Positions 54,904-64,000 of a stretch of 64,000 nucleotides of DNA are shown here, one piece after another. A model generated the notes under the pieces. That model did no database searches. It worked only from the letters and a program-made list of their open reading frames with translations, and was not told where the DNA came from. Made by a program: the position numbers and the translations under genes. Positions within the stretch are counted from its first letter, which is position 1. Each line of letters opens with the position of its first letter. Location of the stretch: NCBI RefSeq assembly GCF_002284575.1, contig NZ_NPKJ01000003.1, positions 19,015 to 83,014 on the forward strand. The letters run 5' to 3'. The stretch is from Mesorhizobium temperatum. Lineage in GTDB: Bacteria; Pseudomonadota; Alphaproteobacteria; Rhizobiales; Rhizobiaceae.

Positions 54904-57450
54904 ATGGCAGTTGTTTCCGCGCAATCTCCCGGCCATGAAGCATCTTTCGGATCAATCGAAGCAATCGAAATGGAGCTTCTGCTTCGCCGCTGGCGGTCAG
55001 CGCTCAAGGGTGGCGAGGCGCTGCCAGCTTATGAGGAAGTCGCGCTCGACGGCCTCGGCCGGATGAACGAGCATATCGCCGTTGTCCGGCAGGACGAGGA
55101 CGACAGTTTCGAAATTATCAGAATCGGCGAAATCTTCCAGAAATGGCTCGGCGTCACAGCCAAGCGCCAACGGCTGCGCGAACTCCAGCCGGACTGCGCC
55201 CTTGCGCTGAGGGGCGTCATCGAGCCAGCATTGCGCCAGCTAGCGCCGGCGCGATCTGTATCGCACAAGGTGATCGATGGCGCGGTGGCAACTTTCGACA
55301 TCACTGCGCTACCGCTGGCAAGCCGATGGGGCCGGCCAATTCTCCTCGTCTGCGTCAAGGAACATGCGTCCCGCTACAGCCTCGTCGATACCATCTTCGC
55401 GTCGACCGATGAGGGGATGCTGGCGCTTGCGGCGATTCGCGACACCCAGGGGGAGCCGGTCGATTTCCAGATCATTGCCTTGAACGACGGTGCCACGCGA
55501 TTGATGAGCCTGCCACGCAAAGCGCTGCAGTGGAAGCGGCTTACCGAGACCAATCTGTGGTCTGAACAATTCGGGATCAGAGAGCATTTGTCGGACGCGC
55601 TGTCGACTGGCACGCGAAAATCCGTCGAGACGACCTATCCGACCGATGGCGGGCCGCGCCATTTTAGGGTGGGCGTTGTGCCGATCGGTGATCTGCTTTC
55701 AGTCACGCTGACCGACATTGGCGACATCAAGGCCAGGGAGGAATCGTTTCGGTTGCTGTTTGAAGGCAATCCGGTGCCGATGTGGTTGTTCGATGCCGCT
55801 ACCTACCGATTTCTGCAGGTCAATGACGCAGCGGTGCAGCACTACGGCTATAGCCGAGAGCAGTTTCTTGGGATGTCGGTGTTCGATATCAGGCCAGCCG
55901 GCGAGCGGGATGCCGCTCGCCGCGTGCTCGAAGACGTGGCCGATGCCTATCAGCCGGGTCAAGTGTGGCATCATTTGAAGGCGAACGGCGCCAAAATAGA
56001 TGTGTACCCTTATATGCGGGTGCTCACCATCGAAGGACGCCGGTCAATACTTGCCGCGGTGATCGACGTAACGGAACAGCGCAAGGCGGAAGCGCGCATC
56101 GTCCATATGGCGCATCATGACGCGCTCACGAATCTTCCGAACCGGGTCCTATTCCGCGAGCGCCTGGACGAGGCGCTGGTTCGCACAAGTCGGAACGGCG
56201 AGGCCCTTGCGGTTCTCTGCCTCGACCTCGACCATTTCAAGAGCGTGAACGATACGCTTGGGCATCCTGTCGGCGACAAGTTGCTTCAGACAGTGGCCAA
56301 GCGCCTCCAGGATAGCCTGCGCGAAACCGATGTCGCCGCCCGTCTCGGCGGCGACGAGTTCGCTGTGATCGGGACCTCTATCGCCGATCCCACCGACGCC
56401 AGCGGCCTTGCGGTTCGTCTTATTGAAGCTCTGAGCAAGCCCTACGAGATCGACGGACACCAGGTGGTGATCGGCGCCAGCATCGGCGTTGCCGTGGCGC
56501 CGGAAAACGGCTTCGAACCGGATATTCTGTTGAAGAATGCCGACATGGCACTCTACCGGGCGAAGGCGGACGGCCGCAATACCTTTCGTTTTTTTGAACA
56601 TGAGATGGATGCGCGGTTGCAGGCGCGCCGTTTGCTCGAGCTCGATCTGCGCAAGGCGCTCGCCAGCGGCGAGTTCGAGCTGTTCTATCAGCCACTGGTC
56701 AATGTCCGGTCGAACGCGATCAGCGGCTTCGAGGCGCTGCTGCGCTGGCGCCACCCTGAACGGGGCATGGTTCCGCCGGCCGAGTTCATTCCCCTGGCGG
56801 AGGAGATCGGCCTTATCGTCCAGATCGGCGAGTGGGTGCTGCGTCAGGCCTGCCAGCAGGCCGCAACATGGCCGGAATCCATGCATGTGGCGGTGAATCT
56901 TTCGCCGGCGCAGTTTCAAAGCCGGAATCTCGTGCCCACCGTCGTAAGCGCGCTGGCATCGTCCGGCATGGATGCGAGCCGCCTTGAGTTGGAGATAACC
57001 GAATCCGTTCTGTTGCAGGACAATGACGACAACCTTGCCACGCTGTACCGGTTCAAAAGCCTTGGCGTGCGGATCTCAATGGACGATTTTGGTACGGGCT
57101 ACTCGTCGCTCGGCTATCTGCACAAATTCCCCTTCGACAAGATCAAGATCGATCAGTCCTTCGTGCGCGAGCTTTCCGCGCGCCCAGAAGCTAAGGCGAT
57201 CATACGGGCCATTACCGGCCTTGGCGTCAGCCTTGGGATTTCCACCACCGCCGAGGGCGTGGAGACCGTCGATCAACTCGAGCATCTGCGCGCGGAAGGC
57301 TGCACGGAAGTCCAGGGCTACCTGATCAGCAGGCCGAAGCCGGCAGGCGAGATTTCGGCGTTGATTGCCGATCATCGGAGAGCAGAAGCCGTGACTTCAG
57401 CGGTTGCAAATCCGAATGTGAGCGTGAAGAGCGTTGCCGGGATGCGCTGA
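54904..57450 (+). CDS. Multi-PAS GGDEF-EAL protein (c-di-GMP turnover)
   Basis: 848 residues from ATG 54904; a TTG at 54886 would add six. No membrane segments, so cytoplasmic. An N-terminal PAS_5-like domain (about 20-150), two further PAS-like domains (about 160-270 and 285-400; [20 protein letters not shown]), GGDEF (about 410-570; [13 protein letters not shown]) and EAL (about 580-830; [32 protein letters not shown]). Both sites look intact. Its 3' end converges on panC. Confidence 0.92.
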   Translation: MAVVSAQSPGHEASFGSIEAIEMELLLRRWRSALKGGEALPAYEEVALDGLGRMNEHIAVVRQDEDDSFEIIRIGEIFQKWLGVTAKRQRLRELQPDCALALRGVIEPALRQLAPARSVSHKVIDGAVATFDITALPLASRWGRPILLVCVKEHASRYSLVDTIFASTDEGMLALAAIRDTQGEPVDFQIIALNDGATRLMSLPRKALQWKRLTETNLWSEQFGIREHLSDALSTGTRKSVETTYPTDGGPRHFRVGVVPIGDLLSVTLTDIGDIKAREESFRLLFEGNPVPMWLFDAATYRFLQVNDAAVQHYGYSREQFLGMSVFDIRPAGERDAARRVLEDVADAYQPGQVWHHLKANGAKIDVYPYMRVLTIEGRRSILAAVIDVTEQRKAEARIVHMAHHDALTNLPNRVLFRERLDEALVRTSRNGEALAVLCLDLDHFKSVNDTLGHPVGDKLLQTVAKRLQDSLRETDVAARLGGDEFAVIGTSIADPTDASGLAVRLIEALSKPYEIDGHQVVIGASIGVAVAPENGFEPDILLKNADMALYRAKADGRNTFRFFEHEMDARLQARRLLELDLRKALASGEFELFYQPLVNVRSNAISGFEALLRWRHPERGMVPPAEFIPLAEEIGLIVQIGEWVLRQACQQAATWPESMHVAVNLSPAQFQSRNLVPTVVSALASSGMDASRLELEITESVLLQDNDDNLATLYRFKSLGVRISMDDFGTGYSSLGYLHKFPFDKIKIDQSFVRELSARPEAKAIIRAITGLGVSLGISTTAEGVETVDQLEHLRAEGCTEVQGYLISRPKPAGEISALIADHRRAEAVTSAVANPNVSVKSVAGMR

Positions 57451-57529
57451 TCAGGCGACGAGCATCGAATTGTTGGGCGGACGCGGTCCGGGATAGCGGC
57501 AGTTGTCACAGGGTACCAAGTGTCAGTTT

Positions 57530-58395
57530 CACCCCTCTGGGTCCAGATGGCTCCTGGCCGTGAAGGCACCCCGACATTGTCGATCAGCCGCGTCTCGCCA
57601 AGCCAGGCAGCCACGAGCAAGCGCCCGGGCCTGTCCAGTGTATGCATCGGCGCGAGGTCCTCCTCGGCCCGCAGTTCGAGATACTCGATCCGGGCGTAGC
57701 CTGCTGCGGCTATCGCCGACCGCGCCGCGTCGAGCGTCGCGTCGACCGGCGCTCCGTCGGCGATGCGCTCGGCCGCATCGAAAAGGATCGCGGCAAGCTT
57801 CGGCGCGGCCTGCCGCTGCGACGGCGACAAGCGCGCGTTGCGCGACGACATCGCCAGGCCGTCCTCCTCGCGGATCGTCGGACAGGCAACAATCTCGATC
57901 GGAATATCGAGGTCGCGGCACCACATGCAACTGCTGGAAATCCTTTTCGCTGAAGAAGGTGAGATCGGCGCCCGTCTGGAGGAACAGCTTTGCCACCACC
58001 GTCGCCACGCCGTCGAAATGGCCGGGGCGAGTTGCACCGCACAGGCCCTCGCTCACGCCTGCCACCGAGACGGTCGTGGCAAAACCATCCGGATACATTT
58101 CCGACCCCTCCGGCGCGTAGAGGACGTGGGCGCCAAGCGGCGCCAGCTTGGCGGCATCCTCGTGCTCGGTGCGTGGATAGGCGGCGAGATCAGCCTCACT
58201 GTTGAACTGCTTCGGGTTGACGAAGAGCGTCACGATCACCCGGTCGGCGCGTTCCAGTGCCGCGCTTACCAGGCTGAGATGGCCTTCATGCAGGGCGCCC
58301 ATGGTCGGCACGACGGCGACCTTCAGATCCTGCTTGCGCCATTCGGCTACGGTCTTGCGCAGTTGTGCGACGGTGCGGACGATCGGTATGGTCAT
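57530..58395 (-). pseudogene. panC: panC, pantothenate synthetase, with an 11-base deletion
   Basis: ATG at 58395 overlaps the panB stop (panBC operon). [20 protein letters not shown] is the HIGH-like ATP site, followed by [11 protein letters not shown] and [20 protein letters not shown]. At [10 protein letters not shown] (near 57920) about 11 bases are missing compared with the family (relatives have four residues between VV and RDLDIP), so the frame changes; the remainder [20 protein letters not shown] and [10 protein letters not shown] is in another frame. A truncated protein without the KMSKS-like part would be made, so panC is probably inactive. Confidence 0.85.
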
Positions 58396-59237
58396 GCGGT
58401 CTTTTCGCCTCTGACGGCCTTGGGCATGTCACCGAACACATGCTCGGCGGCGGGAAAGCGGCGCTCCCGCACCTCTTGCGCATAGGTCGCAATTGCCGCC
58501 GAAGCGGCGTCCCCCAGTTCGGCATAGCGCTTGACAAATTTGGGGCGGAAGTCGCCGAACAGGCCCAGCATGTCGTCGACGACCAGGATCTGCCCGTCGC
58601 AGGCAGATGAGGCCCCGATGCCGATCGTCGGGATCGCGATTTCCTCGGTAATCCGGCGGGCGAGTGGCTCGGGAACCTTTTCCAGCACCACGGCGAAGGC
58701 GCCCGCCTCGGCGACGGCCGACGCGTCACGCCGGATGCGCTCGCGGTCCTCGCCGCGACCCTGGACGCGGTAGCCGCCGAAGGCGTTGACCGCCTGCGGC
58801 GTCAGCCCGACATGGGCCATGACTGGTACTCCGCGCGCCGTGAGGAAGCGGATCGTCCCCGCCATCGCCTCGCCGCCCTCGAGCTTGACGGCCGCGCAGC
58901 CGGTCTCGGCCATCAACCGGGCGGCGTTGCGAAAAGCCTGCTCAGAGCTTTCCTCATACGAGCCGAACGGCATGTCGACGACCATCAGTGCGCGTTCGAG
59001 CCCGCGGCGCACCGCCTGGCCGTGCATGATCATCATGTCGAGCGTGACACCAAGTGTCGTGGCAAGCCCGTGGAGAACCATGCCGACGCTGTCGCCGACC
59101 AGCACGACATCGCAATGCGGATCGACCAGTTTCGCGATCGGGGTCGTATATGCCGTCAGGCAGATAAGTGGCGCTTTGCCCTTGCGCTGGGAAATTTCCG
59201 GTGGCGTAAGAGCCCTGGCTTGTCCCGTTGCGCTCAC
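58392..59237 (-). CDS. panB: 3-methyl-2-oxobutanoate hydroxymethyltransferase
   Basis: 281 residues from a GTG at 59237, seven bases after GGGAAGGAG; the open frame continues 41 codons upstream but the ribosome site and the parallel stub at 18237 favour the [34 protein letters not shown] (metal-binding Asp), [10 protein letters not shown] and [20 protein letters not shown] are PanB signatures. It makes ketopantoate from 2-oxoisovalerate with methylene-THF. It appears intact although panC and panD next to it are broken. Confidence 0.93.
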   Translation of the reverse strand: MSATGQARALTPPEISQRKGKAPLICLTAYTTPIAKLVDPHCDVVLVGDSVGMVLHGLATTLGVTLDMMIMHGQAVRRGLERALMVVDMPFGSYEESSEQAFRNAARLMAETGCAAVKLEGGEAMAGTIRFLTARGVPVMAHVGLTPQAVNAFGGYRVQGRGEDRERIRRDASAVAEAGAFAVVLEKVPEPLARRITEEIAIPTIGIGASSACDGQILVVDDMLGLFGDFRPKFVKRYAELGDAASAAIATYAQEVRERRFPAAEHVFGDMPKAVRGEKTA

Positions 59238-59325
59238 GACTTCTCCTTCCCTTGCGTTACCCGCCGCTTGTGTCGCGTTTGGCATATTTTTGTGCAGGTG
59301 CGAAGAACTAAAGTGGCACGAAGCG
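59238..59325 (-). promoter_or_regulatory. panB leader conserved with the stub at 18.2 kb
   Basis: The block TTCGCACCTGCACAAAAAT and TGCCAAACGCG is kept base for base (one change) in both copies, with the AAGGAG downstream. The shared block is likely the promoter or untranslated leader of panB; it also lies between panB and the divergent nadQ. Confidence 0.45.
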
Positions 59326-59407
59326 TGAGTTGACGCGCCAAGCGTTATTGGTGAGAACAAATTTCAATCGGTTCAGCTACTTTTCGCGGCCCAAGCACTC
59401 AGGGACC

Positions 59408-60370
59408 ATGGACGATCGCGCAAAAAGGATCAGGACAAACAGGCCGGGAGGCAAGGCCGACACAGTCAAGGTCGACCTGACCGCCGTTGTCGTTGCGCTG
59501 AGCGACAATGAGCCCTGTGTGCTGACCATCGGACAGACGGACACCTTGCCCTCCGGCCCCCTTGCGCTGGAGCACCGATCGCTGCAGTCCGGTCTGAGGG
59601 CGTGGGTCGAGGAGCAGACCGGCCACCCGCTGGGATATATCGAGCAGCTCTACACCTTCGCCGACCGGGACCGGGCCGGCACCGAACTTGAGCAGCGCGT
59701 TATCTCCATCAGCTATCTCGCACTCACCCGCAAGGAACATGCAGCGGCACCGTCCAGGTCCTGTTGGCAAAGCTGGTACGACTACTTTCCATGGGAGGAC
59801 CACCGTGCCGGAACGCCGCCGATGGTGTCGGACGTCCTGCGGCCTCGCCTGATCGAATGGGCGGATGGCGCGGACGACGGTGCGACGCGCCTCGAGCGCC
59901 GGCGGCGGGCGGCGATCGCATTCGGCTTCGACGAACGCCCGTGGAACGAGGATCTCGCACTCAAACGGTACGAGCTGCTTTACGAAGCAGCCCTGGTTGA
60001 AGAGGCGATGCGCGGTTCGGTCCTCCCCCCGCCGGTTCGCGGCAAGTCCATGGTCGCCGACCATCGTCGCATCCTCGCCACGGGCATTGCGCGGCTGCGC
60101 TCCAAGATCAAGTACCGGCCGGTCGTGTTCGAACTGATGCCGCCGGCCTTTACCCTGCTTCAACTGCAGCGAACCGTGGAGGCGCTCGCCGGCAGGCTGA
60201 TCCACAAGTCCAACTTCCGCCGCCTCATCGAGCAACACGAGTTGGTGGAAGAGACGGGCGATACGGCCACAGAAACAGGTGGCCGCCCGGCGAAGCTTTA
60301 TCGCTTCCGCCACGCCGTGCTCGAGGAGGGGGAAGTTGCCGGGGCAAAATTGCCGCTGGCTCGGGGTTGA
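59408..60370 (+). CDS. nadQ: NAD biosynthesis regulator, NadQ type (Nudix-like plus winged helix)
   Basis: 320 residues from the ATG at 59408 (AGGGACC before it); the frame is open 26 codons further up without support. Nudix-like N-terminal half (VDLTAVVVALSDNEPCVLTI, GLRAWVEEQTGHPLGYIEQL, RVISISYLALTRKE) lacking the full Nudix box, and a C-terminal winged-helix part (FELMPPAFTLLQLQRTVEAL, NFRRLIEQHELVEETG). This is the alphaproteobacterial regulator found beside nadABC. It precedes nadA by 61 bp, which contain its probable operator. Confidence 0.8.
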   Translation: MDDRAKRIRTNRPGGKADTVKVDLTAVVVALSDNEPCVLTIGQTDTLPSGPLALEHRSLQSGLRAWVEEQTGHPLGYIEQLYTFADRDRAGTELEQRVISISYLALTRKEHAAAPSRSCWQSWYDYFPWEDHRAGTPPMVSDVLRPRLIEWADGADDGATRLERRRRAAIAFGFDERPWNEDLALKRYELLYEAALVEEAMRGSVLPPPVRGKSMVADHRRILATGIARLRSKIKYRPVVFELMPPAFTLLQLQRTVEALAGRLIHKSNFRRLIEQHELVEETGDTATETGGRPAKLYRFRHAVLEEGEVAGAKLPLARG

Positions 60371-60373
60371 CTC

Positions 60374-60420
60374 TTATACTCATATCAAGAATATGCGCTT
60401 ATATTCTCATTGAGTATAAT
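60374..60420. promoter_or_regulatory. Probable NadQ operator before nadABC
   Basis: TTATACTCATAT near the left and ATTCTCATTGAGTATAAT at the right: two ATATTCT...GAGTAT-type sites in opposite orientation (ATATTCTTGATATGAGTAT on the minus strand and ATATTCTCATTGAGTAT on the plus strand), 12 bases before the nadA ATG. Position and symmetry fit repression of nadABC. Confidence 0.6.
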
Positions 60421-60431
60421 CGGAGCCGTCA

Positions 60432-61406
60432 ATGACCGCCGCGCCGCCTTCGGCCGCCTATCTCTACGAGCGCGTGCGCAGGGTGATCCCGCCGATCGAA
60501 TGGCCGGCGTTCAGCGACGACATCGACGCCATCTTGGCGCTGAAGCGCGAGCGCAACGCCGTCATCCTGGCGCATAACTACCAGACGCCCGAGATCTTTC
60601 ACTGCGTGGCCGACATCGTCGGCGACAGCCTAGCGCTGGCCCGCAGGGCGATGGAAGTGGATGCAGACGTGATCGTGCTGGCCGGCGTGCATTTCATGGC
60701 CGAGACGGCAAAGCTGCTCAATCCGCAAAAGACGGTGCTCATCCCGGATCTCGGCGCCGGCTGTTCGCTGGCGGACTCCATTACCGCCGAGGACATCCGG
60801 CTGCTGCGGCAACGCTATCCGGGCGTGCCTATCGTCACCTACGTCAACACGTCGGCCGAGGTGAAGGCGGAGTCCGATATCTGCTGCACCTCGGGCAATG
60901 CGAAGGCTGTGGTCGAATCGCTCGGTGTTGCTCGAGTGATCATGTTGCCCGACGAGTATCTGGCCCAGAACATCGCCGCCCAGACTGACGTCGAGATCAT
61001 TGCCTGGCAGGGTCATTGCGAGGTGCATGAGCGCTTTACGCCAGCCGACATCCGGCAGCTGCGCGAGGATCATCCCGGCGTGTCGGTGCTTGCCCATCCC
61101 GAATGTCCGCCCGAAGTGGTAGCGGAGGCGGATTTTTCCGGGTCGACGGCCGCCATGTCCGATTATGTGGGCCGGGAGAAGCCGGCGCGCGTCGTGTTGA
61201 TGACTGAATGCTCGATGAGCGACAATGTCGCAGTCGCGCATCCCGAGGTGGATTTCATCCGCCCGTGCGATCTGTGCCCGCACATGAAGCGCATCACACT
61301 TGCCAACATACGTGCAGCACTGGAGCAAAACCGCCACCTCGTGACGATCGACCCGCAGGTCGCGGACCGGGCCCGCCGGGCTGTGGAGCGCATGCTCGCC
61401 ATATGA
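60432..61406 (+). CDS. nadA: Quinolinate synthase A
   Basis: 324 residues. [70 protein letters not shown] segment ([15 protein letters not shown]) and [13 protein letters not shown] are NadA signatures; the three 4Fe-4S cysteines are in GCSLAD, DICCTSG and the ECSMSDN/CDLCPHM region. It condenses iminoaspartate with dihydroxyacetone phosphate to quinolinate. Complete; overlaps nadB by four bases. Confidence 0.95.
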   Translation: MTAAPPSAAYLYERVRRVIPPIEWPAFSDDIDAILALKRERNAVILAHNYQTPEIFHCVADIVGDSLALARRAMEVDADVIVLAGVHFMAETAKLLNPQKTVLIPDLGAGCSLADSITAEDIRLLRQRYPGVPIVTYVNTSAEVKAESDICCTSGNAKAVVESLGVARVIMLPDEYLAQNIAAQTDVEIIAWQGHCEVHERFTPADIRQLREDHPGVSVLAHPECPPEVVAEADFSGSTAAMSDYVGREKPARVVLMTECSMSDNVAVAHPEVDFIRPCDLCPHMKRITLANIRAALEQNRHLVTIDPQVADRARRAVERMLAI

Positions 61407-62950
61407 CCCCAACGATCATGGACATCGGCGGGGCGCCACTCATCGTCGGCGCCGGCATTGCCGGGTTGATGACGGCGCTTCATCTGGCGCCGGAGCCGGT
61501 TGTCCTGCTTTCCAGTACGCCGCTTGGAACCGGAGGCTGCAGCAAGTTCGCCCAGGGTGGTCTGGCGGCAAGCCTCGGCTGCGACGATAGTCGGGAGCTT
61601 CATCTGAGCGATACGTTGGCGGCCGGCGACGGCCTCTGCGACCAAGCGGCTGTAAGGCGGATGGTCGAAGCAGCACCCAAGGCGATCGAGGACCTCGAGC
61701 GCTTCGGCGTCGCCTTCGACCGCGGGCCTGACGGCGCATTGCGGCTCGGGCTTGAGGCAGCCCACTCCTGCCGTCGAATTGTGCATGCCGCCGGCGACGC
61801 CACGGGGCGTGAGCTGGTCCGCGCACTCATCGCAGCCGTGCGGCGCACGGCCTCGATCACTATCCTTGAAAACATGGAGGCGCGCCGCCTGATCGTCGAA
61901 GACGGTGCGGTCGTCGGGGTACTGGCGGTCGGCGGCACAGATGTGGTCACAATCTCCACCTCACGCGTCGTGCTGGCGACCGGCGGCATCGGTGGCCTGT
62001 TTTGCGATACGACGAACCCTCTCGGTTCATTTGGGCACGGGCTCGCGCTCGCCGCCTGTGCCGGGGCGGAGCTTGCTGATCTGGAGTTCGTGCAGTTCCA
62101 CCCGACCGCGCTCGACAGCCCGCTGCGACCGATGCCGCTCATCAGCGAAGCGGTGCGCGGGGAAGGCGCCGTGCTCATCAACGAGCAAGGAGAACGGTTC
62201 CTCGCCGACACGCCCGGCGGCGAGCTCGCTCCGCGCGACGTGGTCGCACGAGTGGTTTGGCATCAGATCGCCGCCGGACGTAGCGTGTTTCTGGATGCCA
62301 GCAAATGTCTCGGCCCGAGCTTGGGCAAGCGCTTCCCGGCAATAGCCCAGCTCTGCCGGGAGGCAGGGATCGACCCCGCCACCCAGCCTATCCCGGTGCG
62401 GCCGGCGGCACACTATCACATGGGCGGCGTGGCGGTGGACGCAGCGGGCCGCAGTTCCCTCAATGGCTTGTGGGCCTGCGGCGAGGTTGCATGTACCGGA
62501 CTGCACGGCGCCAACCGGCTCGCCAGCAACTCGCTCACCGAAGCGGTGGTAACAGCCGCCTGGGTCGCTGAAAGCGTCGCCGGCGCATCGCCGGACTGCC
62601 GCCGGCGCTTGTTCCCCGCACTCGTGCCCCCTCGGCCGGACCCTTCGTGCATACGCCCGGTCGTCTCCCACGCACTCGGCATCATTCGCGAAGGCGAGAC
62701 GCTGCGCAAGGCCGCGGCGGCGCTGCTGTCGATCGCCGCTGACAACGAGGCTGCGTCCGATTCGGCTGTGGTCGCACTGATGATCGCCATCGCGGCCCTG
62801 CGGCGTGAAGAGAGCCGTGGTTCACATTACCGGTCCGATTTCCCCGGGCGCGATGCAGACGCAAGCCCGTCACGGCTGACACTGCGCACGGCAATCCAGG
62901 CCGCGGTCGCGCTCGGCTGGCGGGCCCCGACACGGAGTCACCTGACATGA
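61403..62950 (+). CDS. nadB: L-aspartate oxidase
   Basis: 515 residues from ATG 61403 overlapping the nadA stop; the frame is open further upstream inside nadA but only as a shadow. FAD-binding [61 protein letters not shown] and [20 protein letters not shown] with [19 protein letters not shown] are all present. It oxidises aspartate to iminoaspartate for NadA. Complete; overlaps nadC. Confidence 0.95.
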   Translation: MTPTIMDIGGAPLIVGAGIAGLMTALHLAPEPVVLLSSTPLGTGGCSKFAQGGLAASLGCDDSRELHLSDTLAAGDGLCDQAAVRRMVEAAPKAIEDLERFGVAFDRGPDGALRLGLEAAHSCRRIVHAAGDATGRELVRALIAAVRRTASITILENMEARRLIVEDGAVVGVLAVGGTDVVTISTSRVVLATGGIGGLFCDTTNPLGSFGHGLALAACAGAELADLEFVQFHPTALDSPLRPMPLISEAVRGEGAVLINEQGERFLADTPGGELAPRDVVARVVWHQIAAGRSVFLDASKCLGPSLGKRFPAIAQLCREAGIDPATQPIPVRPAAHYHMGGVAVDAAGRSSLNGLWACGEVACTGLHGANRLASNSLTEAVVTAAWVAESVAGASPDCRRRLFPALVPPRPDPSCIRPVVSHALGIIREGETLRKAAAALLSIAADNEAASDSAVVALMIAIAALRREESRGSHYRSDFPGRDADASPSRLTLRTAIQAAVALGWRAPTRSHLT

Positions 62951-63828
62951 AATCATTCGCGCCTCTTCCCGCGATCGTCATCGAACCGATTGTGCGGACT
63001 GCCCTTCTCGAAGATTTGGGCAGATGCGGCGATCTGACCAGCGACGCGGTGATTCCATGTGATTGCACGACCACGTTGGTGCTCAAGGCGCGGCACCCGG
63101 GCGTCGTCGCCGGGCTCGATCTGGTGGCTTTCGCCTTCCTGCTCGTCGACCCGGCGATCGACATGCACATCCGGCGTCCGGACGGCAGCGATATTGCCGC
63201 GGGTGAGACCGTCGCGAAGGTGTGCGGTCCGGCGCGGGGCCTGCTCACGGCCGAGCGCACGGCGCTGAACTTCCTCAGTCGTCTGAGCGGCATTGCGACG
63301 GCCACAGCGGCGATCGTCGACGCGGTGCGCGGCCACAAGGCAAAAATCGTGTGCACGCGAAAGACGACGCCCGGCCTGCGCGCGCTGGAAAAATACGCCG
63401 TGCGCGTCGGCGGCGGCGCCAATCACCGCTTCGGGCTCGACGACGCCGTTTTGATCAAGGACAACCACATCGCGATCGCCGGCGACATCCGCACCGCGGT
63501 CGGGCGCGCGCGCGCCGCCGCCGGTCACATGGTCAAGATCGAGGTCGAGGTCGACACGCTGGAACAGCTCGAAGTCGCCCTCAGGGTGGGGGTCGACGCG
63601 GTTCTGCTCGACAACATGTCGCTCGAGGAGCTGACGCGCGCCGTGCAGATGGTGGATGGGCGCGCCATCACCGAGGCTTCCGGCCGCGTCACGCCGAAAA
63701 TGGCTCCGGCGATTGCGGCGACCGGCGTCGACCTCATCTCGGTCGGCTGGCTGACACACAGCGCGCCGATTCTCGACATCGGCCTGGACATGCCGGTCGA
63801 CGGGAACATCTGCACGCACTTGAACTGA
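62947..63828 (+). CDS. nadC: Nicotinate-nucleotide pyrophosphorylase (carboxylating)
   Basis: 293 residues. AERTALNFLSRLSGIATATA, VCTRKTTPGLRALEKYAVRV, GGGANHRFGLDDAVLIKDNH, IEVEVDTLEQLEVAL and ISVGWLTHSAPILDIGLDM identify NadC, which turns quinolinate into nicotinate mononucleotide. Complete. End of the nadABC operon; panD starts 21 bases later. Confidence 0.95.
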   Translation: MKSFAPLPAIVIEPIVRTALLEDLGRCGDLTSDAVIPCDCTTTLVLKARHPGVVAGLDLVAFAFLLVDPAIDMHIRRPDGSDIAAGETVAKVCGPARGLLTAERTALNFLSRLSGIATATAAIVDAVRGHKAKIVCTRKTTPGLRALEKYAVRVGGGANHRFGLDDAVLIKDNHIAIAGDIRTAVGRARAAAGHMVKIEVEVDTLEQLEVALRVGVDAVLLDNMSLEELTRAVQMVDGRAITEASGRVTPKMAPAIAATGVDLISVGWLTHSAPILDIGLDMPVDGNICTHLN

Positions 63829-63849
63829 CATGTGTTCTGGAGAAATGGG

Positions 63850-63920
63850 ATGCGCAAGATCGTCGCCGGCAAGCTGCATGGCATCCACGTCACCGAGGCC
63901 AATCTCGACTACCATGGCTC
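63850..63920 (+). pseudogene. panD: panD, aspartate 1-decarboxylase, cut by an IS
   Basis: ATG at 63850 opens MRKIVAGKLHGIHVTEANLD then YHGS, the exact N-terminus of PanD up to the Gly-Ser at which the proenzyme cleaves to make its pyruvoyl group. Right after the serine the sequence changes into an IS end and stops (KSPFGN). The catalytic alpha chain is lost unless it lies beyond the IS outside the window. Confidence 0.85.
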
Positions 63921-63923
63921 TAA

Positions 63924-64000
63924 GAGTCCGTTTGGGAATTAGTTCAATTGCTGTTGCGCATCAAAAGACTGCCCACGGCGACGTGGATAATGGCTTCGGA
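63924..64000. mobile_element. IS5-family element, left end, continuing past the window
   Basis: GAGTCCGTTTGGGAA after TAA resembles the ends of the element at 1397 (GAGTCCGTGCCGAAA). On the minus strand (63944 to the edge) an open frame ends SEAIIHVAVGSLLMRNSN and a stop, a typical C-terminus for an IS5/IS1031-group transposase. The rest is outside the window. Confidence 0.65.

Noticed and set aside
56149..56919. 256-codon minus-strand frame inside the second GGDEF-EAL gene
   Set aside because: Shadow frame; the coding strand carries GGDEF and EAL signatures throughout.
59399..60313. 304-codon minus-strand frame opposite nadQ
   Set aside because: Shadow of nadQ; no start signal or domain.
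62027..62671. Minus-strand frame inside nadB
   Set aside because: Antisense to conserved FAD-protein motifs; no evidence of its own.
62953..63915. 320-codon minus-strand frame opposite nadC
   Set aside because: Histidine/aspartate-rich shadow frame; nadC on the other strand is certain.

Overview
The window looks like accessory DNA from an alphaproteobacterium of the Mesorhizobium type. The grounds are high GC, dense IS content, nad/pan/thi vitamin genes of the kind carried on Mesorhizobium symbiosis islands, a DUF982 remnant and a NadQ-type NAD regulator. That placement is inference; no nod, nif or integrase gene is visible. I count about 20 broken genes, so this is decaying, rearranged island DNA around several intact operons.

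Layout. 0-8 kb: a partial M81 peptidase, an amidase and an agmatinase-family hydrolase, all on the minus strand, interleaved with remnants of doeB (split by an IS5-family element), a DppF ATPase, an IS5 transposase and a second M81 gene. Five copies of a TGTTGCAACA-like motif lie in front of these units. 8-13.5 kb: an intact dipeptide/oligopeptide ABC operon (SBP-B-C-D-F), then a frameshifted penicillin acylase. 16.7-18.4 kb: broken thiE, thiD and a panB stub. 18.5-22.1 kb: an IS pile-up (IS110 inside an IS5/IS427-type element, with an IS630 beside it). 22.1-26.8 kb: a minus-strand acyl-CoA operon (enoyl-CoA hydratase, ADP-forming acyl-CoA synthetase, HMG-CoA lyase, methylglutaconyl-CoA hydratase-like).

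26.8-41.7 kb is the most unusual part. One intact LysR-type regulator (29.7 kb) sits beside its own promoter element, and that ~45-bp element recurs four more times (26.8, 27.2, 38.9 and 39.8 kb), each time joined to the decayed start of another copy of the regulator. The elements face the acyl-CoA operon, two S15/CocE-type peptidase genes (one broken, one intact) and a second peptide ABC operon (SBP-B-C-fused DF, minus strand). An internal piece of an acyl-CoA synthetase gene lies between the element and both S15 genes. The whole looks like a regulator-operator cassette copied in front of several catabolic units that take up and degrade peptides, amides and acyl-CoAs.

42-48 kb: a repeat array of transposon-end type, a truncated PD-(D/E)XK nuclease plus UvrD-type helicase, a 3.2-kb Tn3-family element with 38-bp ends, and a truncated YhaO/SbcD-like exonuclease. 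48-57.5 kb: a PHB-depolymerase-type esterase with a palindromic operator candidate, two GGDEF-EAL proteins, a periplasmic SUOX-fold protein and a PTPS-fold protein without the usual cysteine. 57.5-64 kb: panC (frameshifted) and panB on the minus strand; divergently nadQ, a nadQ-type operator and intact nadABC; then panD, cut by another IS5-family element at the right edge.
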